17,842 nt of DNA from an uncultured Eggerthellaceae bacterium (GTDB lineage: Bacteria > Actinomycetota > Coriobacteriia > Coriobacteriales > Eggerthellaceae). The translations under genes and the position numbers were made by a program. The notes beneath the pieces were generated by a model. It was not told the origin of the DNA, searched no databases, and saw nothing but the letters and a program-made list of their open reading frames with translations. Below are positions 15,401 through 17,842 of the stretch, piece after piece (the first letter of the stretch is position 1; each line of letters begins with the position of its first letter). The stretch covers positions 1 through 17,842 of the forward strand of contig CAKUNS010000029.1 of NCBI GenBank assembly GCA_934668515.1, written 5' to 3'.

Positions 15401-15461
15401 CGTTTGAATAGCAAACGGAAGATACGCAACTGCCCAATTGAACGATCACTTGAATAGCAAG
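15401..15461. repeat. Two small hairpins with the same AATAG loop behind sbcC
   Basis: CGTTTG-AATAG-CAAACG (15401-15417) and CTTG-AATAG-CAAG (15449-15461) are perfect stem-loops sharing the pentaloop AATAG and the core TTGAATAGCAA. The stems differ but stay paired (TTTG/CAAA versus CTTG/CAAG), which suggests structure is kept. They lie 28 and 76 bases past the sbcC stop and precede the terminator hairpin. Confidence 0.55.
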
Positions 15462-15468
15462 CAGCAAG

Positions 15469-15502
15469 CAAACGACCGCCCGAAGCACTAGGCGGTCGTT
15501 TG
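15469..15502. terminator. Bidirectional terminator hairpin between sbcC and the downstream convergent gene
   Basis: CAAACGACCGCC (15469-15480) is perfectly complementary to GGCGGTCGTTTG (15491-15502) with a 10-base loop, a 12-bp stem ending in A/T pairs on both sides. It sits between two convergent genes and can serve both. Trailing T tracts are short on each strand (GACTTTGC on plus, CTTGCTGCTTGC on minus), so efficiency is uncertain. Confidence 0.7.
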
Positions 15503-15526
15503 ACTTTGCATCTTAGCTGGAACAGA

Positions 15527-16462
15527 TTATTCAGAAATGGTCTTCGTTGAGATGATGTTGTTCGGAGAGATGAGCACCGCAGCAATGGTCCCGCGATCGC
15601 GACGATCCACCACATAGGCGTTGCTCTTCTTCAACTTATGCGTCGAGGCAGAGGAAGCCGAGCTTGAGGCGGAAGAAGCGGCAGAAGACGCCGATTCAGC
15701 CGAAGCGGCCTTCTCTGCGTCAAGCGCGGATTTTGCCGCCGTTTCCGCACGTGCAGCTTCGGCTTTCTTCTCGATCTCGGCTTGCTCGGCGGCAGTCAAT
15801 GATTCGACGTTGTCTGCATTCTGGCCATCTTCGGTTGCCGCCCCGCGAGGTTCATCGTCAGTCGATTCTCTCTCGGCAGATTCTTGATTCTCGGACGACG
15901 AGTCACCCTGCCCATCGGACTCGATAGATTCATCTTTCAGGGATTCGCCAAGCTGCAAGATGACGTCGACGCCATCAACCGACTCGAGATATTCGTTCTC
16001 GGAGTACTCCAATGCCACGACGATATCGACATGGCGCTGGGCGAAAAGGGCGATCTGCCGATCGATCGAAAGATACGGCGTGTCTTTGTCTACCGGCATG
16101 AAACCAATGCGGTACCCGTCATGCAAAAGCACGAACGACTCGGCGTATCTGAAATCGTTGGTACGCAGCGAAAACACGTTGGCGCCCTTGTCGCCGTACG
16201 ACTTCTTGGTGTCCGCCAGCAACACCGTAGACGAAACACGGACATCAGCCATCGGCTTGACGGGGGCTGCCTGCGGCGTGTCAGTACCCTCATAGAGCAC
16301 AACCACGTAGCCGTCCATGTTTCCCACGGTGTCGTCAATGGTAGTTGCCGCCAGATTCCACTTATGACCGTTGGTCAAGTAGAACCCGAAGAACCCAGCG
16401 CCGCCTAAAAGCAGCGCCATCAAAAGCACCAAGGCGATTATTTCTCGTTTTCGCTTATCCAT
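15527..16462 (-). CDS. Membrane-anchored protein, possibly degenerate metallophosphatase-like
   Basis: I do not recognise this 311-residue protein as a named family. It has a basic N-terminus (MDKRKR) and one hydrophobic segment (about 8-29), consistent with a single anchor and an external body. Residues 36-173 look globular. The stretch VLLHDGYRIGFMPVD followed by HVDIVVALEYSENEYLESVDGVDVILQLGES resembles, by eye, the part of secreted 5'-nucleotidase/metallophosphatase domains that normally ends in a metal-binding GHSH, which is absent here. Residues 174-273 are low complexity, first acidic and Ser-rich, then Ala/Ser/Lys/Glu-rich. The last 38 residues are basic then mixed. It starts 14 bases after uvrA, without a clear ribosome binding site, and is probably in its operon. 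Confidence 0.85.
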   Translation of the reverse strand: MDKRKREIIALVLLMALLLGGAGFFGFYLTNGHKWNLAATTIDDTVGNMDGYVVVLYEGTDTPQAAPVKPMADVRVSSTVLLADTKKSYGDKGANVFSLRTNDFRYAESFVLLHDGYRIGFMPVDKDTPYLSIDRQIALFAQRHVDIVVALEYSENEYLESVDGVDVILQLGESLKDESIESDGQGDSSSENQESAERESTDDEPRGAATEDGQNADNVESLTAAEQAEIEKKAEAARAETAAKSALDAEKAASAESASSAASSASSSASSASTHKLKKSNAYVVDRRDRGTIAAVLISPNNIISTKTISE

Positions 16463-16476
16463 AGCCGTTGATGATA

Positions 16477-17842
16477 CTACTTGGCGAGGATCTTCTTGAG
16501 GAACGCGCCGGTGTAACTACCAGGAACCTCGGCGACGTGCTCGGGAGTTCCGTACGCCACGACCGTGCCGCCACCGTCACCGCCCTCGGGACCCATATCG
16601 ATGATGCGGTCGGCCGACTTGATGACGTCAAGGTTGTGCTCGATGACAAGCACGGTGTTGCCGGCGTCGACAAGACGCTGAAGAACCTCGAGCAACTGGC
16701 GGACATCCTCGAAATGAAGGCCCGTAGTGGGCTCGTCCAGAATGTAGAACGTTTTGCCCGTTTGACGTTTCTGCAGCTCGCTGGAGAGCTTGACACGCTG
16801 CGCCTCGCCGCCGGAAAGCGTCGTTGCAGGCTGGCCAAGCCTGATATAGCCCAACCCGACATCGTGAAGCGTGTCGAGCTTTCGCTTGATGCCCGGGATG
16901 TTCGTGAAGAACTCGCGCGCCTCGTCAACGGTCATGTCAAGCACCTGCGAAATGTTCTTGCCGCGGTACGTAACCTGAAGCGTCTCGCGGTTGTAACGAT
17001 CGCCGCCGCAAACCTCACAGGGGACGTAAATATCGGGAAGGAAGTGCATCTCGATCTTGATCTGGCCATCGCCCTTGCATGCCTCGCAACGACCGCCCTT
17101 CACGTTGAACGAGAAGCGACCCGGCGAGTAGCCGCGCGCCTTCGACTCGCTTGTCGAAGCAAACAGCGCGCGAATGTCATCCCATAGGCCGATGTACGTT
17201 GCGGGATTCGAGCGTGGTGTACGGCCAATGGGGCTCTGATCGATGTTAATCGCCTTGTCGATTGCTTCAAGGCCGGAGATCTTGCGATATGCGCCCGTGC
17301 GCTTGCGCGCATGATTGATCTGGTTGGAGAGGATCGGCGCCAAGGTGTCGGTTACCAGGGAGCTTTTGCCCGAACCCGAAACACCCGTGACAACCGTCAG
17401 CGTGCCGAGCTCGATTTCGATCGAAACGTTCTTCAAATTGTTCTCGGAAGCGCCGACCAGCTTGATCTTGCCCTTCTTCGGGTTGCGTCGTTCTTTCGGA
17501 ACAGCGATTTCCTTCGCGCCCGAAAGATATTGTCCGGTGATCGATTCGGGATTGGCCATAATATCTTCAGGCTTGCCTGCAGCAACGACGTAACCGCCTA
17601 GCTCGCCGGCACCCGGGCCCATATCAACCACGTAGTCGGCAGTGCGGATGGTGTCTTCGTCATGCTCGACAACGATGACGGTGTTGCCCAAATCTCGCAG
17701 ACGCTGCAACGTGGCAATGAGCCTTTCGTTGTCGCGCTGATGCAAACCGATAGAAGGCTCGTCGAGAATATAAAGCACGCCCATAAGGCCAGCGCCGATC
17801 TGCGTGGCCAAGCGGATACGCTGCGCCTCGCCACCGGAAAGC
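16477..17842 (-). CDS. uvrA: Excinuclease ABC subunit UvrA (C-terminal part; 5' end outside window)
   Basis: UvrA is the damage-sensing ABC-type ATPase dimer that loads UvrB in nucleotide excision repair. The window holds about 454 C-terminal codons, since the frame stays open to the edge. They begin inside the first ATPase signature (LSGGEAQRIRLATQIG) with Walker B VLYILDEPSIGLHQRDN. Then come the second Walker A GVSGSGKSSLV (about 17352-17386), a zinc finger with CEAC and CEVC pairs (about 17010-17090), the second signature LSGGEAQRVKL, Walker B FYILDEPTTGLHFEDV, and a normal C-terminus (GTPEHVAEVPGSYTGAFLKKIL). An internal TTG at 17811 is not a start. The gene is followed at 14 bases by the membrane-anchored protein. 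Confidence 0.97.
   Translation of the reverse strand, partial: LSGGEAQRIRLATQIGAGLMGVLYILDEPSIGLHQRDNERLIATLQRLRDLGNTVIVVEHDEDTIRTADYVVDMGPGAGELGGYVVAAGKPEDIMANPESITGQYLSGAKEIAVPKERRNPKKGKIKLVGASENNLKNVSIEIELGTLTVVTGVSGSGKSSLVTDTLAPILSNQINHARKRTGAYRKISGLEAIDKAINIDQSPIGRTPRSNPATYIGLWDDIRALFASTSESKARGYSPGRFSFNVKGGRCEACKGDGQIKIEMHFLPDIYVPCEVCGGDRYNRETLQVTYRGKNISQVLDMTVDEAREFFTNIPGIKRKLDTLHDVGLGYIRLGQPATTLSGGEAQRVKLSSELQKRQTGKTFYILDEPTTGLHFEDVRQLLEVLQRLVDAGNTVLVIEHNLDVIKSADRIIDMGPEGGDGGGTVVAYGTPEHVAEVPGSYTGAFLKKILAK

Noticed and set aside
15401..15502. Hairpin row as a CRISPR array
   Set aside because: Only two short repeats with different stems, no regular spacers and no cas genes nearby.
15621..15887. 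Ala/Glu/Ser-rich open frame on the plus strand
   Set aside because: It is the mirror of the low-complexity Ala/Ser codons of the minus-strand membrane protein.

Overview
The window (about 17.8 kb, moderately GC-rich) looks like chromosomal core DNA of an actinobacterium of the class Coriobacteriia, most likely an Eggerthellaceae relative. The lineage is inferred from gene order and protein style: uvrC-rapZ-yvcK-whiA followed by gap-pgk-tpiA-(gpmI)-secG is the actinobacterial arrangement. I see no insertion sequence, prophage, CRISPR array or island boundary, and no gene-free stretch longer than 300 bases.

Layout from left to right. (1) 1-290: a tRNA-Val(GAC)-tRNA-Gly(GCC) pair on the minus strand, with its own promoter and an AT-rich palindrome just upstream. 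(2) 290-748: mscL with a C-terminal zinc ribbon. (3) 761-943: tRNA-Leu(GAG) with its own promoter and a strong terminator. (4) 954-5969: the lower-glycolysis cluster, transcribed gap-pgk-tpiA-gpmI-secG on the minus strand, with two hairpins between gap and pgk and a likely extra promoter before secG. (5) 6048-11263: uvrC-rapZ-yvcK-whiA, also minus strand, tightly packed. (6) 11264-11434: a divergent promoter region. (7) 11435-15372: sbcD-sbcC on the plus strand, overlapping by 4 bp. (8) 15373-15526: convergent intergenic region with three hairpins, the last a bidirectional terminator. (9) 15527-17842: an unrecognised membrane-anchored protein and the 3' part of uvrA, both minus strand.

The genes form two themes. 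One is DNA repair: UvrA and UvrC act in nucleotide excision repair, and SbcCD is a hairpin and double-strand-end nuclease. The other is central carbon metabolism and its control: GAPDH, PGK, TIM and iPGM catalyse consecutive steps from glyceraldehyde-3-phosphate to 2-phosphoglycerate, while RapZ, YvcK and WhiA are regulators that travel with this cluster in Gram-positive bacteria. SecG and the tRNA genes sit at the downstream end.

I did not find a convincing new multi-gene system. The observations most worth following are small-scale: the secG-tRNA-Leu(GAG) linkage, the gap-pgk hairpins, the palindrome at the uvrC promoter, an altered cysteine cluster in UvrC, an apparently degenerate phosphatase-like membrane protein behind uvrA, and paired hairpins behind sbcC.
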